64,000 nt of DNA from Pseudomonas sp. CFII64 (GTDB lineage Bacteria; Pseudomonadota; Gammaproteobacteria; Pseudomonadales; Pseudomonadaceae). A program made the translations under genes and the position numbers. Below are positions 8,071-16,382 of this stretch, one piece after another; the first letter of the stretch is position 1; each line of letters starts with the position of its first letter. The notes under the pieces are model-generated. The model was not told where the DNA came from and did no database searches. It saw nothing but the letters and a program-made list of their open reading frames with translations. The DNA lies in NCBI RefSeq assembly GCF_000416235.1, contig NZ_ATLO01000010.1, forward strand, positions 62,001 to 126,000, given 5' to 3'.

Positions 8071-9055
8071 AGCACTATCCCGGGTCGATTCCCCCGTGCG
8101 TGCTCCGGCACGTATCTGGGTTCAGGGGGCCGTGGCCGTCGCGGCGTGGATCGCGGTCGCGGCGCTGATCGTCTACGTGCCCAATGCCACACGCAATTGG
8201 CCGATGACCCAAGGCCTGGCGAATCTGTGTCTGGCGGTCGCCGCGTTGATCGGCCTGGCGGGAATTGTCGGGCGCTGGTTGCCGGCCGTTTCGCGTCGGG
8301 TCCGGCCCGCCGGGGCCTGGCTGATTGCCTTGCCGATTCTGCTGGGCATCTGGGAATTGCTCACCGCCAAGCTGGGCGTGTTGCCGGTGCCTTTTTTTGC
8401 GCCGCCGCAAGCGCTGCTTGATGTGTATGTCGAGGATTGGCCGCGACTGGGCGACAGCCTACTGCACTCAGCGGTATTGCTCGGCACGGGTGTTGCGCTC
8501 GGTGCGGCAACCGGTTTTGTCGCTGGCGTTGCCATCGGTTGGTCCACCAGCATTGGCTACTGGTTGCATCCGGTGCTGCGGATTCTCGGCCCGGTGCCGT
8601 CCACCGCATTGCTGCCGCTGTGTTTCTTTTTATTCCCGACCAGCTGGAGCGCCAGTGTGTTTCTGATTGCGCTGGCCACCTGGTTTCCGGTCACGGTGCT
8701 GACCTGGTCCGGCGTCGCCAGTGTCGACAAGGCTTACTACGACGTGGCGCGGACCCTGGGCGCCAAGCCCGGTTTCCTGATTTTCAACGTGGCGATTCCC
8801 GCAGCGCTGCCCCACGTGTTCGTCGGCTTGTTCATGGGCCTGGGCGCATCGTTCTCGACACTGGTGGTGGCGGAGATGATGGGCGTCAAGTCCGGTATCG
8901 GCTGGTATCTGCAATGGGCGCAAGGCTGGGCGGCTTACGCCAACATGTATGCCGCGCTGCTGATCATGGCGCTGGCCTGTTCGGGGCTGATTTCCGGGCT
9001 GTTCCTGATTCGTGATCGCCTGTTGGCCTGGCAGCAAGGAGCCATGAAATGGTAG
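8057..9055 (+). CDS. ABC transporter permease
   Basis: A 332-residue inner-membrane permease of the SsuC/TauC/NrtB type, but with extra N-terminal membrane segments before the usual six-helix core. The C-terminal half carries the coupling (EAA-like) loop YYDVARTLGAKPGFLIFNVAIPAALPHVF and a final hydrophobic segment. The start ATG 8057 overlaps the end of the binding-protein gene by 14 bases and has AAGGAGA upstream within that gene, so translation is probably coupled. A longer frame from 8000 would lack this site. It works with the ATPase that follows to import the unknown ligand of the Tat-exported binding protein. Confidence 0.87.
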   Translation: MSSAEALSRVDSPVRAPARIWVQGAVAVAAWIAVAALIVYVPNATRNWPMTQGLANLCLAVAALIGLAGIVGRWLPAVSRRVRPAGAWLIALPILLGIWELLTAKLGVLPVPFFAPPQALLDVYVEDWPRLGDSLLHSAVLLGTGVALGAATGFVAGVAIGWSTSIGYWLHPVLRILGPVPSTALLPLCFFLFPTSWSASVFLIALATWFPVTVLTWSGVASVDKAYYDVARTLGAKPGFLIFNVAIPAALPHVFVGLFMGLGASFSTLVVAEMMGVKSGIGWYLQWAQGWAAYANMYAALLIMALACSGLISGLFLIRDRLLAWQQGAMKW

Positions 9056-9843
9056 CGGCAGCTTTGAATACATCGGCTACACAAACGGCCGGATTGGCCC
9101 TGCGCATTGAACACCTCAGCCACGGTTTCGCCCTGGACGGTCAACGTCTGCCTGTGCTGGAGAACGTTTCCATCGACGTTGCGCCTGGTGAGTTTGTCGC
9201 CTTGCTGGGGCCCTCCGGCTGCGGCAAGTCGACCTTGCTGCGTCTGGTCGCCGGGCTGGAACCTGCTGATTCCGGCGCGCTGCTGGCGGATGGCGCGCCA
9301 ATCACCGGGCCTGACCCGAGTCGGGTGGTGGTGTTTCAGGACCCGACGCTCTATCCGTGGCGGCGCGTCTGGGACAACGTCGCGTTGGGCTTGCAGGCTC
9401 AGGGGTTGCTCAAGACGCATCGGGCCAAAGTCGATGCCGCGCTGGCCAAAGTCGGTTTGAGTGAGTTCGGCCGCGCTTATCCCCGGCAATTGTCCGGTGG
9501 CATGGCCCAGCGGGTGGCGTTGGCGCGGGCGTTGGTCAACGAACCGCGTCTGCTGATTCTCGACGAGCCTTTGGGCAAGCTGGATTCACTGACCCGCATC
9601 ACCATGCAGAAGGAGCTGATCGACCTGTGGCAACGTCAGGGCTACACGGCGTTGCTGGTCACCCATGACGTGGAAGAGGCGTTGCTGCTGGCCAATCGAG
9701 TGATCGTGTTCAGCGACCGCCCGGCCAGTATCAAGGCGCAACTGACTATCGAGCGCCCGTATCCACGCCATCGGGATGACCCTTATCTGGTCGATCTGCG
9801 TAAACAGATTCTTGGCCTGCTGGGTCTGGGTGAAAGCTGGTAA
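9049..9843 (+). CDS. ABC transporter ATP-binding protein
   Basis: A 264-residue ABC ATPase of the nitrate/sulfonate class. Walker A is GPSGCGKST (54-62), the signature is LSGGMAQRVALARAL, Walker B is LLILDEPLGKLD, and the H-loop is VTHDVEEALLLANRV. The start ATG 9049 overlaps the permease stop by 7 bases and follows AAGGAG. It energises the permease encoded just before it. A minus-strand small gene ends 12 bases after its stop. Confidence 0.9.
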   Translation: MVAAALNTSATQTAGLALRIEHLSHGFALDGQRLPVLENVSIDVAPGEFVALLGPSGCGKSTLLRLVAGLEPADSGALLADGAPITGPDPSRVVVFQDPTLYPWRRVWDNVALGLQAQGLLKTHRAKVDAALAKVGLSEFGRAYPRQLSGGMAQRVALARALVNEPRLLILDEPLGKLDSLTRITMQKELIDLWQRQGYTALLVTHDVEEALLLANRVIVFSDRPASIKAQLTIERPYPRHRDDPYLVDLRKQILGLLGLGESW

Positions 9844-9855
9844 TTGAACCTGGGC

Positions 9856-10101
9856 CTAAAGCCTGGAATAGCCGACGTAATCCGGCATTTCCGTGAAACA
9901 GGCCAGGTCTACCAGCAGCAAGTCCCATTCGACGCCATCGACGAAGTCGTCCAGATGAGCGCTGCTGGCGTCAGCCATGGCAATGTTCATCAGTGGTTCT
10001 GCGGGTTGGTGGCCGGTCACCTCGGCGTCGAGCGCGGTTTGCTCCGGGCTCGCCTCGCGGCGTGGGAACCAGGATTCTTTGAGCTGCGATAGCGTGAACA
10101 T
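9856..10101 (-). CDS. small acidic hypothetical protein
   Basis: An 81-residue protein that I do not recognise. It starts at ATG 10101 with AAGGAG about 8 bases upstream, a strong reason to believe in it. The N-terminus is MFTLSQLKESWFPRRE, the rest is rich in Asp and Glu and ends PDYVGYSRL. It has no signal peptide and no membrane segment. It converges with the ABC transporter operon and is divergent from the TetR gene, so it may belong to the TetR-controlled unit (inference). An imperfect inverted repeat in the divergent gap, GCACTATTAATG (10155-10166) with CATTAGTGC (10191-10199), is a candidate operator. Confidence 0.6.
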   Translation of the reverse strand: MFTLSQLKESWFPRREASPEQTALDAEVTGHQPAEPLMNIAMADASSAHLDDFVDGVEWDLLLVDLACFTEMPDYVGYSRL

Positions 10102-10154
10102 AAGCAGAAGCTCCTTTTCGATGGCAAGGCCTGCGGGCCGTTTATCGTCTCTTT

Positions 10155-10199
10155 GCACTATTAATGGACGGCACGGGGTTAAGTGTCTGTCATTAGTGC
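10155..10199. promoter_or_regulatory. candidate operator in the divergent TetR/small-gene gap
   Basis: GCACTATTAATG (10155-10166) and CATTAGTGC (10191-10199) form an imperfect inverted repeat in the 272-base gap. Its place between a TetR gene and a divergent gene suggests a regulator site, but the repeat is interrupted and the claim is weak. Confidence 0.3.
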
Positions 10200-10373
10200 G
10201 TGCTGCCTGCGTGTCAGCAGCGGATTTGCTGGCCCGACACTGCACAACAGTGAATCCCCTGAAAATAGCGTGCCAATGAGCAGACTGACGGGCGTCCGTT
10301 TTCGCGCACGTCACTGATTGCGACAATTTGTCTTTGTCGGTAGGGTACGCGGCTGCCCAAGAAGGAGCTTGAA

Positions 10374-11027
10374 ATGACTCAGTCAACCGCGCCTGGAATA
10401 GCAGCGGAACTGCCAGTTACCCCGAAACATCGACGTGCGCCCAAGGGCGAAAAGCGTCGCGAAGAATTGCTCGATGCTGCATTGCAGGTGTTTTCCCTGG
10501 AAGGCTACAGCGGCGCGTCCATGGCCCAGGTCGCCGGTATCGTAGGGATTTCCGTGGCCGGATTGCTGCACCACTTCCCGAGCAAGATTTCCCTGCTGAT
10601 GGGGGTTTTGCAGCGCCGTGATGAGGTCAACCAGCGCATCGCCGATGAAGTCCGGGCGGAAAAATCCTTGTCGGGCCTGTTGGGCAGCCTGCGGGCGATC
10701 AACCGTTCCAACGCGACGGCGCCCGGTGTGGTGCGCGCATTCACGATCCTCAATGCCGAAAGTCTGGTGGAGAACCAGCCAGCCTGGCAGTGGTTTCAGG
10801 AGCGTTATCAGGGGATTTACGGGCGTCTATATAGCCAGTTCGCCGATCTGGTGGACATGGGGGAAGTCCGCGGGGATGTAGATCTTGCGGGCTTGATCCA
10901 GGAAATCCTGGCAATGATGGACGGTTTGCAGATCCAGTGGCTGCGGTTTCCCGATCAACTCGATCTGGTGGAGCGATTCGACAGCTACATCGCGCGGGTC
11001 GATACAGCGATAAGAGCTCGTCCCTGA
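10374..11027 (+). CDS. TetR/AcrR family transcriptional regulator
   Basis: A 217-residue repressor-type protein. After a basic N-terminal tail (KHRRAPKGEKRREELLDAAL) comes the TetR helix-turn-helix, FSLEGYSGASMAQVAGIVGISVAGLLHHFPSKISLL, at about residues 40-75. The C-terminal ligand-binding half is all helical with the usual AEDG-like FTILNAESLVENQPAWQWFQERY segment. ATG 10374 follows AAGGAG at about 8 bases. It is divergent from the small acidic gene at 9856 and lies next to the GH3 glucosidase, which converges with it 28 bases away. It may control itself and the small gene; the effector is unknown. Confidence 0.87.
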   Translation: MTQSTAPGIAAELPVTPKHRRAPKGEKRREELLDAALQVFSLEGYSGASMAQVAGIVGISVAGLLHHFPSKISLLMGVLQRRDEVNQRIADEVRAEKSLSGLLGSLRAINRSNATAPGVVRAFTILNAESLVENQPAWQWFQERYQGIYGRLYSQFADLVDMGEVRGDVDLAGLIQEILAMMDGLQIQWLRFPDQLDLVERFDSYIARVDTAIRARP

Positions 11028-11054
11028 GCCTTGATCTATCCCTGAGTCAACCGA

Positions 11055-13829
11055 TCAATTGTCTTCGGTGGTGTCCATCTCATCGTTGGTGTTCTGGTTC
11101 AGAACGCCACCGGTCTTGACCGCTGGCAGTTCACGCAGCGTCGAGTTCAACGCCGAACGTGGCAGCGGGTTGCTGGTGGTGGTCGACAGTTCCTGACGGA
11201 ACGGGTTGACCAGCCTGGCGTTCAGGCGAATATCCTGCGACGAAGCGCCCACCGACAGATTGAAGCTGTCTGCGTCCACGACCCATTGCTTGCTGGTCAC
11301 ATCGTAGTAGGCCAACGAACGGTCGTTGAGCTCGATGGTCACGTGCTTGCTCTCGCCCGGATTCAGGAACACTTTCTTGTAGCCCTTGAGTTCCTTGAGT
11401 GCGCGCTCGACTTTCGGATTCTGCTGACCGACATACAGCTCGGCCACTTCCGAACCACCGACCTTGCCGGTGTTGGTCAGATCGAACGACACCTTGATCG
11501 GCGTGTTGCCCACTGCGACACCTGGCGTCACGCTGATGTTGCTGTAGCCGAACGTGGTGTACGACAGGCCGTAACCGAACGGGTAGAGCGGCTTGGTGCC
11601 GTTCTTCTCGTAACCGCGATAGCCCAGGAACAAGTCGTCCTTGTAGCTCATCTCGGAAAGGGTTTCGGCATTGTCGAATTTCGGGAAAGTCGCGTAGGTC
11701 GGGTTGTCTTCGATTTTGCGTTCGATGCTGATCGGCAGCTTGCCCGACGGGTTGACCTTGCCGAACAGAATCTCGGCCAGAGCCTGGCCGCCGTTCTGAC
11801 CTGGATAGAATGCGTGCAGGGCAGCCGGAACCTGATCGATCCAGTCGCTCATCTTCAGACCAGTACCGCCGTGCATAGTCACCACGGTATTGGGGTTGAC
11901 CTTGGCGATGCTCTGAATCAGCTCACCCTGGAATTCCGGCAGATCGAAGCTGTGGTCGAAACCTTCACCTTCGTACTCATTGTTGTTGCCCACGGCGACC
12001 AATACTGCGTCGTACTTGGACAGATCCTGCGGCGCAGCCAGGGATGCCCAGCTCATCTGCACGCCTACCATGCCGCCCATTGTCGAGAGGTAGCCCGGAC
12101 GACGGGAGTATTCCAGCTTGATGTCGTAGGCCTTGCCGGCTTCCAGATTGACCTTGGCGAACTGCGGAATGGTCGGCGGAATGCTGTTGTTGATCAGCGG
12201 CTTGCCATCACCATTGTTGATGATCTGCTTGCCATTGACCCACAGGCGAATCGCGCCGTCGGCACGCACCTTGAACACCTGGTCGCCGCTGACGGCCGGA
12301 GTGAACTGGCCGCTGTAACGGATCGAGGTGTTGGAATCATCGCCAGTGATATCGCCGCTGGTCTGACCGTTGTAATCGGTGGAGGTATTGCCGGTGCTGT
12401 ACGCGTCATCGGCGCTTGGCAGCTTGCCGTCGGACCAGTCGAGATTGACGCGGGTGTCGGTGCGGGTAACCGATGGGTCACCGGACCAGTTGGCGTTGCT
12501 GAAGAACTCGGCTTTCAGACCTTTTACGCGCTTACCGTTGGTGTCGGTGCTGGTCCAGTTCGTCGTGGTCGGGTCCAGGGACAGGCCGTCGATGAACTCA
12601 ACCTTGGCGCCTTTGGCGATCTGTTGCAGGCCGCTCAGCTCGCTGATGTAGTTGGCGGCCATGACGTTGGCGCTACCAAAACCGGTTGGCGGCGCATATT
12701 TGGCCAGGCTGCCGACCACCGCGATGGTTTTGACTTTCTTGGCGTCCAGCGGCAGCAGGCTGTCCTGGTTTTTCAGCAGCACGATGCCTTCACGTGCCGC
12801 GTTCAGGGCGACACGGTTGCTGGTGGCGCTGTTCATGTTGTGGGTGGTCAACGGCGCTTTGCTGTCGAACTTGTACAGGTAGATCTGCTTGAGAATGCGA
12901 CGGACCTTGTCATCGATGGTCGCGCTGGTCAGTTCACCGCTGTCCAGGAATGGCTTGAGAATGGTGCTATTCATCTGATAGCCCATCATGTCCAGATCGG
13001 TACCCGCCTGGGCGGCGTTCAAGCCGTTGACCACAGCGTTGTAATCGCTCTGGACGAAGCCTGGATAGCCCCATTCGGTCTTGAGGATCTCGCGCATCAC
13101 GTGCTGGTTTTCACAGGCGAATTCGCCGTTGATCTTCTGGAACGCGCACATCATCATCGCCACTTTGCTGTTCTTCGAGACGGACTCGAAAGCAGGCAGC
13201 GTCATCTCGCGCAAGACGCGCTCGGGGATGATTTCATTCAGGTGAAAGCGATTGCTTTCCTGGTCATTGGCCGCGAAGTGCTTGGCGTTGGCCCAGACAC
13301 CACGGGACTGAATGCCGTTGATGACCGCAGGACCCAGGCTGGCGCCGAGGAACGGATCTTCACCGGAAAGGTATTCGAAGGCACGGCCGCTGTACGGCAT
13401 GCGGTACAGGTTGACGCCAGGGCCGGTAATGAACTGGTAGCCACCGGAAGCAGTGTCATAACCCAAAGCGCGGCCCAGGTCGATGGCGCGACGCGGGTTC
13501 CAGGTTGCGGCCAGGTTCGGGCCGGACGGGTAAACCACGCCCTGATCATTGCCTTCACTGGTGTAACGCACACCGACGCCGCCGTCGGCGCCGTGAATCT
13601 GCGGAACGCCGTACTGGGTCAGTGGCTTGACGTCCCAGCCGCCGGTGCCGCCGATATAGGCCAGTTTTTCTTCCATGGTCATTTTGGCCAGGGTCTTGTC
13701 AGCGGCTTTTTCCGCTCGCGTGACCATGCCTTCGTTCAGCGCAGGGCTGGTCGCCGCATAGACTTGCGACACCGCCAACGCCAGCAGGGCCAAGGCCGAC
13801 TGGGCGCCAATCATTTTCCGTTTGTTCAT
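11055..13829 (-). CDS. secreted GH3 beta-glucosidase with PA14 insert
   Basis: A 924-residue glycoside hydrolase family 3 enzyme expected to release glucose from the ends of beta-glucosides. A signal peptide covers residues 1-26 (MNKRKMIGAQSALALLALAVSQVYA). The TIM-barrel domain has the KHF motif (183-185) and the nucleophile Asp262 in GFVQSDYNAV. A PA14-like module (about 436-595, GLKAEFFSNANWSG to GVQMSWASL) is inserted in the second domain. The likely acid/base Glu622 is in EGEGFDHSF, and a fibronectin-III-like domain ends the protein. ATG 13829 is chosen for its GGAGATACAC upstream box and the clean signal peptide. It sits just upstream of, and opposite to, the type II secretion operon, making it a candidate substrate (inference). 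Confidence 0.88.
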   Translation of the reverse strand: MNKRKMIGAQSALALLALAVSQVYAATSPALNEGMVTRAEKAADKTLAKMTMEEKLAYIGGTGGWDVKPLTQYGVPQIHGADGGVGVRYTSEGNDQGVVYPSGPNLAATWNPRRAIDLGRALGYDTASGGYQFITGPGVNLYRMPYSGRAFEYLSGEDPFLGASLGPAVINGIQSRGVWANAKHFAANDQESNRFHLNEIIPERVLREMTLPAFESVSKNSKVAMMMCAFQKINGEFACENQHVMREILKTEWGYPGFVQSDYNAVVNGLNAAQAGTDLDMMGYQMNSTILKPFLDSGELTSATIDDKVRRILKQIYLYKFDSKAPLTTHNMNSATSNRVALNAAREGIVLLKNQDSLLPLDAKKVKTIAVVGSLAKYAPPTGFGSANVMAANYISELSGLQQIAKGAKVEFIDGLSLDPTTTNWTSTDTNGKRVKGLKAEFFSNANWSGDPSVTRTDTRVNLDWSDGKLPSADDAYSTGNTSTDYNGQTSGDITGDDSNTSIRYSGQFTPAVSGDQVFKVRADGAIRLWVNGKQIINNGDGKPLINNSIPPTIPQFAKVNLEAGKAYDIKLEYSRRPGYLSTMGGMVGVQMSWASLAAPQDLSKYDAVLVAVGNNNEYEGEGFDHSFDLPEFQGELIQSIAKVNPNTVVTMHGGTGLKMSDWIDQVPAALHAFYPGQNGGQALAEILFGKVNPSGKLPISIERKIEDNPTYATFPKFDNAETLSEMSYKDDLFLGYRGYEKNGTKPLYPFGYGLSYTTFGYSNISVTPGVAVGNTPIKVSFDLTNTGKVGGSEVAELYVGQQNPKVERALKELKGYKKVFLNPGESKHVTIELNDRSLAYYDVTSKQWVVDADSFNLSVGASSQDIRLNARLVNPFRQELSTTTSNPLPRSALNSTLRELPAVKTGGVLNQNTNDEMDTTEDN

Positions 13830-13986
13830 GTGTATCTCCGACAACAGCTCATTCAAATTCATGGCCGGGAAGTAGTTATCCCGACAAAGTGTGTTACGTT
13901 TCTACAGGCAATAGTTGGCCACTGTCGCAACTTTGAGCATGATGGCTCATTGCAATAAGTGGTTAATTTCGACGATTTAATATTAT

Positions 13987-14081
13987 AAGAATTGTCTAAG
14001 TTGCACTTCTTGCGCGCTATCAAAGTGCCATCATAAAAATGGGTTTGGCAGGGCGCTAGCGGCATAATTAAGACAATTCTT
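13987..14081. promoter_or_regulatory. inverted repeat in the AT-rich gap upstream of the glucosidase
   Basis: AAGAATTGTCT (13987-13997) and its exact complement AGACAATTCTT (14071-14081) are centred 84 bases apart in the AT-rich 489-base gap 13830-14318 between the glucosidase and the small secreted-protein gene. The same ten-base word forms a hairpin upstream of the chemoreceptor at 50 kb. It could be a paired binding site. No gene is supported in the gap. Confidence 0.45.
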
Positions 14082-14318
14082 GTCATAAAAAGTCAAACAA
14101 AAGCTCATTCAGATCGCTTTTGAATGGTTTTTGGAATTTTTTGCTTACAAATTTGAACTCTCGCTAAACCTACTGGTCGATTGGTTTAAGAATTTTCAGC
14201 GCAGGCCGGCTCATCTGATGGCCTTGTGCCGGAGTTCTAGTTAAGTTGCAGGGAAATGTCCTGAGTTGCTCAGGATGTTCTTGTGCCTATTCAATATATT
14301 TGTGTGTGGAGATTGTTT

Positions 14319-14552
14319 ATGAAGTTGCCCTTGATCGGTGCAGGTGTTGTTTTGGGTTTTGCGCTTTGTGGTGCTGCCATGGCCGCTGATGCAACCGACG
14401 CCGATGCAAAGTCCGGTGCTACCGACTCCACCGTGCTGACCCAGACTCACGACGCCAAAGCCGTGCAGAAGCAGAAGACCCAAACCACCAAAGGCGGTCG
14501 CCCAACCAGCAGCACCACCAAGACCACCACGACTCAAAAAGCGCCGAATTGA
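14319..14552 (+). CDS. small exported Thr/Lys-rich protein
   Basis: A 77-residue protein with a clear Sec signal peptide, MKLPLIGAGVVLGFALCGAAMA, cleaved near residue 23. The mature part is only about 55 residues and ends in a low-complexity Thr, Lys and Gln-rich stretch (KTQTTKGGRPTSSTTKTTTT). I do not recognise a family. ATG 14319 has GGAG about 8 bases upstream; a longer frame from 14283 would spoil the signal peptide. It lies directly before the type II secretion operon in the same direction with a hairpin between, so it could be expressed with it or be a substrate; both are guesses. Confidence 0.6.
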   Translation: MKLPLIGAGVVLGFALCGAAMAADATDADAKSGATDSTVLTQTHDAKAVQKQKTQTTKGGRPTSSTTKTTTTQKAPN

Positions 14553-14572
14553 TAGCGCTTTGAGATTCCTGC

Positions 14573-14621
14573 TCGCAGGCTCCCTTGATTCACGCTCGAT
14601 TGTTTCAAGGGCGCGCTGCGA
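14573..14621 (+). other. compound hairpin before gspE
   Basis: TCGCAG (14573-14578) pairs with CTGCGA (14616-14621), and inside it CCCTTGA pairs with TCAAGGG across a 15-base loop. No T-run follows, so it is not a clear terminator. It may shape the leader RNA of gspE, which has no obvious ribosome binding site. Confidence 0.4.
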
Positions 14622-14645
14622 ACACTGCTCCTTCGATTTACACAG

Positions 14646-16382
14646 ATGTCCGTGCCCATGCCGCTAGTCCCCGTCGATGCTTCCCGATTGCTGATTCCCG
14701 ATGCCGAGCAGGTCTGTGCCTGGCTGATGGAAAATGCCGGTCTGAAAACCGTGGATCTGGAGCGCGCCCGCCGTCTGGCCCAGGAGTCCGATGGCACCGA
14801 ACTGCTCGGGCTGTTGACGCGCCTGGGGCTGGTTTCCGAATTCGAATTGGCTCGAGCCTGGTCGGCGTTGCTGGATGCGCCGCTGCTGCTCGCCGATTCC
14901 GCGCCACCCTTGCTGGATCCGCTGCCAGCCCTGACCGAACGCTTCATGCGCCAGTACCAACTGGTGCCGGTGGGCTGGAGTCAGGGCGGGCTGCGCGTAT
15001 TGGCGGCCAATCCCAGCGTTGTGTATCCGTTTCAGGCCATCGCTTATGCCTGTGGCGTGCCGGTGTGGCTGTCCATCGGGCCGCGTAATGAAGTGGAAAC
15101 GCTGATCGAGCGTTACTACGGCCAGGGTCGTTCGGCGATGGGCACCTTGATCGAGAACCTCGACGAAGAGGGCGGTGCCCTTGAGGACATCGAGCACCTT
15201 AAAGACATGGCGTCCGAAGCGCCGGTGATCCGCCTGGTCAACCTGATCATGCAGCGTGCGGTGGAAAATCGCGCTTCGGACATTCACATCGAACCCTTTG
15301 AAAGCCAGCTCAAGGTGCGCTATCGCATCGATGGCGTGCTGCACGAAGCCGAAGCGCCGCCGTCGAGTTCCTCCGCGGCGGTGATTTCCCGAGTGAAAAT
15401 CATGGCGCGGCTGGACATTGCCGAACGCCGGTTGCCGCAGGATGGCCGGATCATGCTGCGCATCCAGGGTAAAGAGCTGGATTTGCGGGTGTCCACGGTG
15501 CCCACCAGCTTCGGCGAGTCGGTGGTGATGCGGCTGCTGGATCGGCAGACCATCAACTTCGACTTTCCAAGCCTGGGTTTCGATGGCGAGCGTCTCGATG
15601 AATTTCTCGAAGTGCTGGAACGTCCCCACGGTATTTTGCTGGTCACTGGCCCGACCGGTTCCGGCAAGACCACCACGCTGTATACCGCGCTGTCGCGGCT
15701 CAACACCGCCGAGCGCAAGATCATCACCGTTGAAGACCCGGTGGAATACCAGCTCGAAGGCATCAACCAGATTCAGGTCAAACCGGCCATCGGCCTGGAC
15801 TTCGCCGGCGCGCTGCGCTCCATCGTGCGTCAGGACCCGGACGTGATCATGATCGGCGAGATGCGCGACCTGGAAACCTGCCGCATCGCCATTCAATCGT
15901 CGCTGACCGGTCACCTGGTGCTGTCGACCCTGCACACCAACAGCGCGGCGGCGAGTATCACCCGCTTGCTGGACATGGGCGTTGAAAGCTACCTGATTGC
16001 CTCCACCGTGAATGGCATCCTCGCCCAGCGTCTGGTGCGCCGCCTTGATCCGGCCACGCGTGAATCGTTCGAAGCGCCGCCTGAATTGATTGAAGAACAC
16101 GGGCTTGATCGTTATACCGACGAACGCCCGATCCTGTTGTACCGGCCGCGCGCCGATGCGCCGGGCGGCGGTTATCACGGCCGCAGCGCGATCACCGAAT
16201 TGCTGGTCATGAATGAAGAACTGCGCAGCCTGTTGATGCGCCACGCCGACGCGGCGACCCTGGAACAGGCCGCGCGACGCGGCGGCTTGCGTACTCTGCA
16301 CGAAGAAGGCTTGCGCCAGGCGGTTGCCGGCGTGACGTCCCTTGAAGAAGTGCTGCGCGTGACGCGGGGTGAAGGCAATTGA
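14646..16382 (+). CDS. gspE: type II secretion system ATPase GspE
   Basis: A 578-residue hexameric ATPase that powers pseudopilus growth from the cytoplasmic face of the type II secretion machine. The N-terminal domains precede Walker A GPTGSGKT (335-342), the Asp box VEDPVEYQ, Walker B DPDVIMIGEMRD (397-408) and the His box HLVLSTLHTNSA (423-434). The zinc-binding CxxC...CxxC element normally found after LVRR is missing: residues 465-510 contain no cysteine. This marks it as a divergent branch. ATG 14646 has no clear Shine-Dalgarno; ATG 14658 is possible. It is the first gene of an eleven-gene overlapping operon. Confidence 0.93.
   Translation: MSVPMPLVPVDASRLLIPDAEQVCAWLMENAGLKTVDLERARRLAQESDGTELLGLLTRLGLVSEFELARAWSALLDAPLLLADSAPPLLDPLPALTERFMRQYQLVPVGWSQGGLRVLAANPSVVYPFQAIAYACGVPVWLSIGPRNEVETLIERYYGQGRSAMGTLIENLDEEGGALEDIEHLKDMASEAPVIRLVNLIMQRAVENRASDIHIEPFESQLKVRYRIDGVLHEAEAPPSSSSAAVISRVKIMARLDIAERRLPQDGRIMLRIQGKELDLRVSTVPTSFGESVVMRLLDRQTINFDFPSLGFDGERLDEFLEVLERPHGILLVTGPTGSGKTTTLYTALSRLNTAERKIITVEDPVEYQLEGINQIQVKPAIGLDFAGALRSIVRQDPDVIMIGEMRDLETCRIAIQSSLTGHLVLSTLHTNSAAASITRLLDMGVESYLIASTVNGILAQRLVRRLDPATRESFEAPPELIEEHGLDRYTDERPILLYRPRADAPGGGYHGRSAITELLVMNEELRSLLMRHADAATLEQAARRGGLRTLHEEGLRQAVAGVTSLEEVLRVTRGEGN

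Noticed and set aside
11286..13958. Open frame of 890 codons opposite the GH3 glucosidase
   Set aside because: It is the antisense shadow of a well-supported GC-rich gene; it has no start signal or recognisable domain.
14664..16301. Open frame opposite gspE
   Set aside because: Shadow of gspE; no ribosome site or motif.
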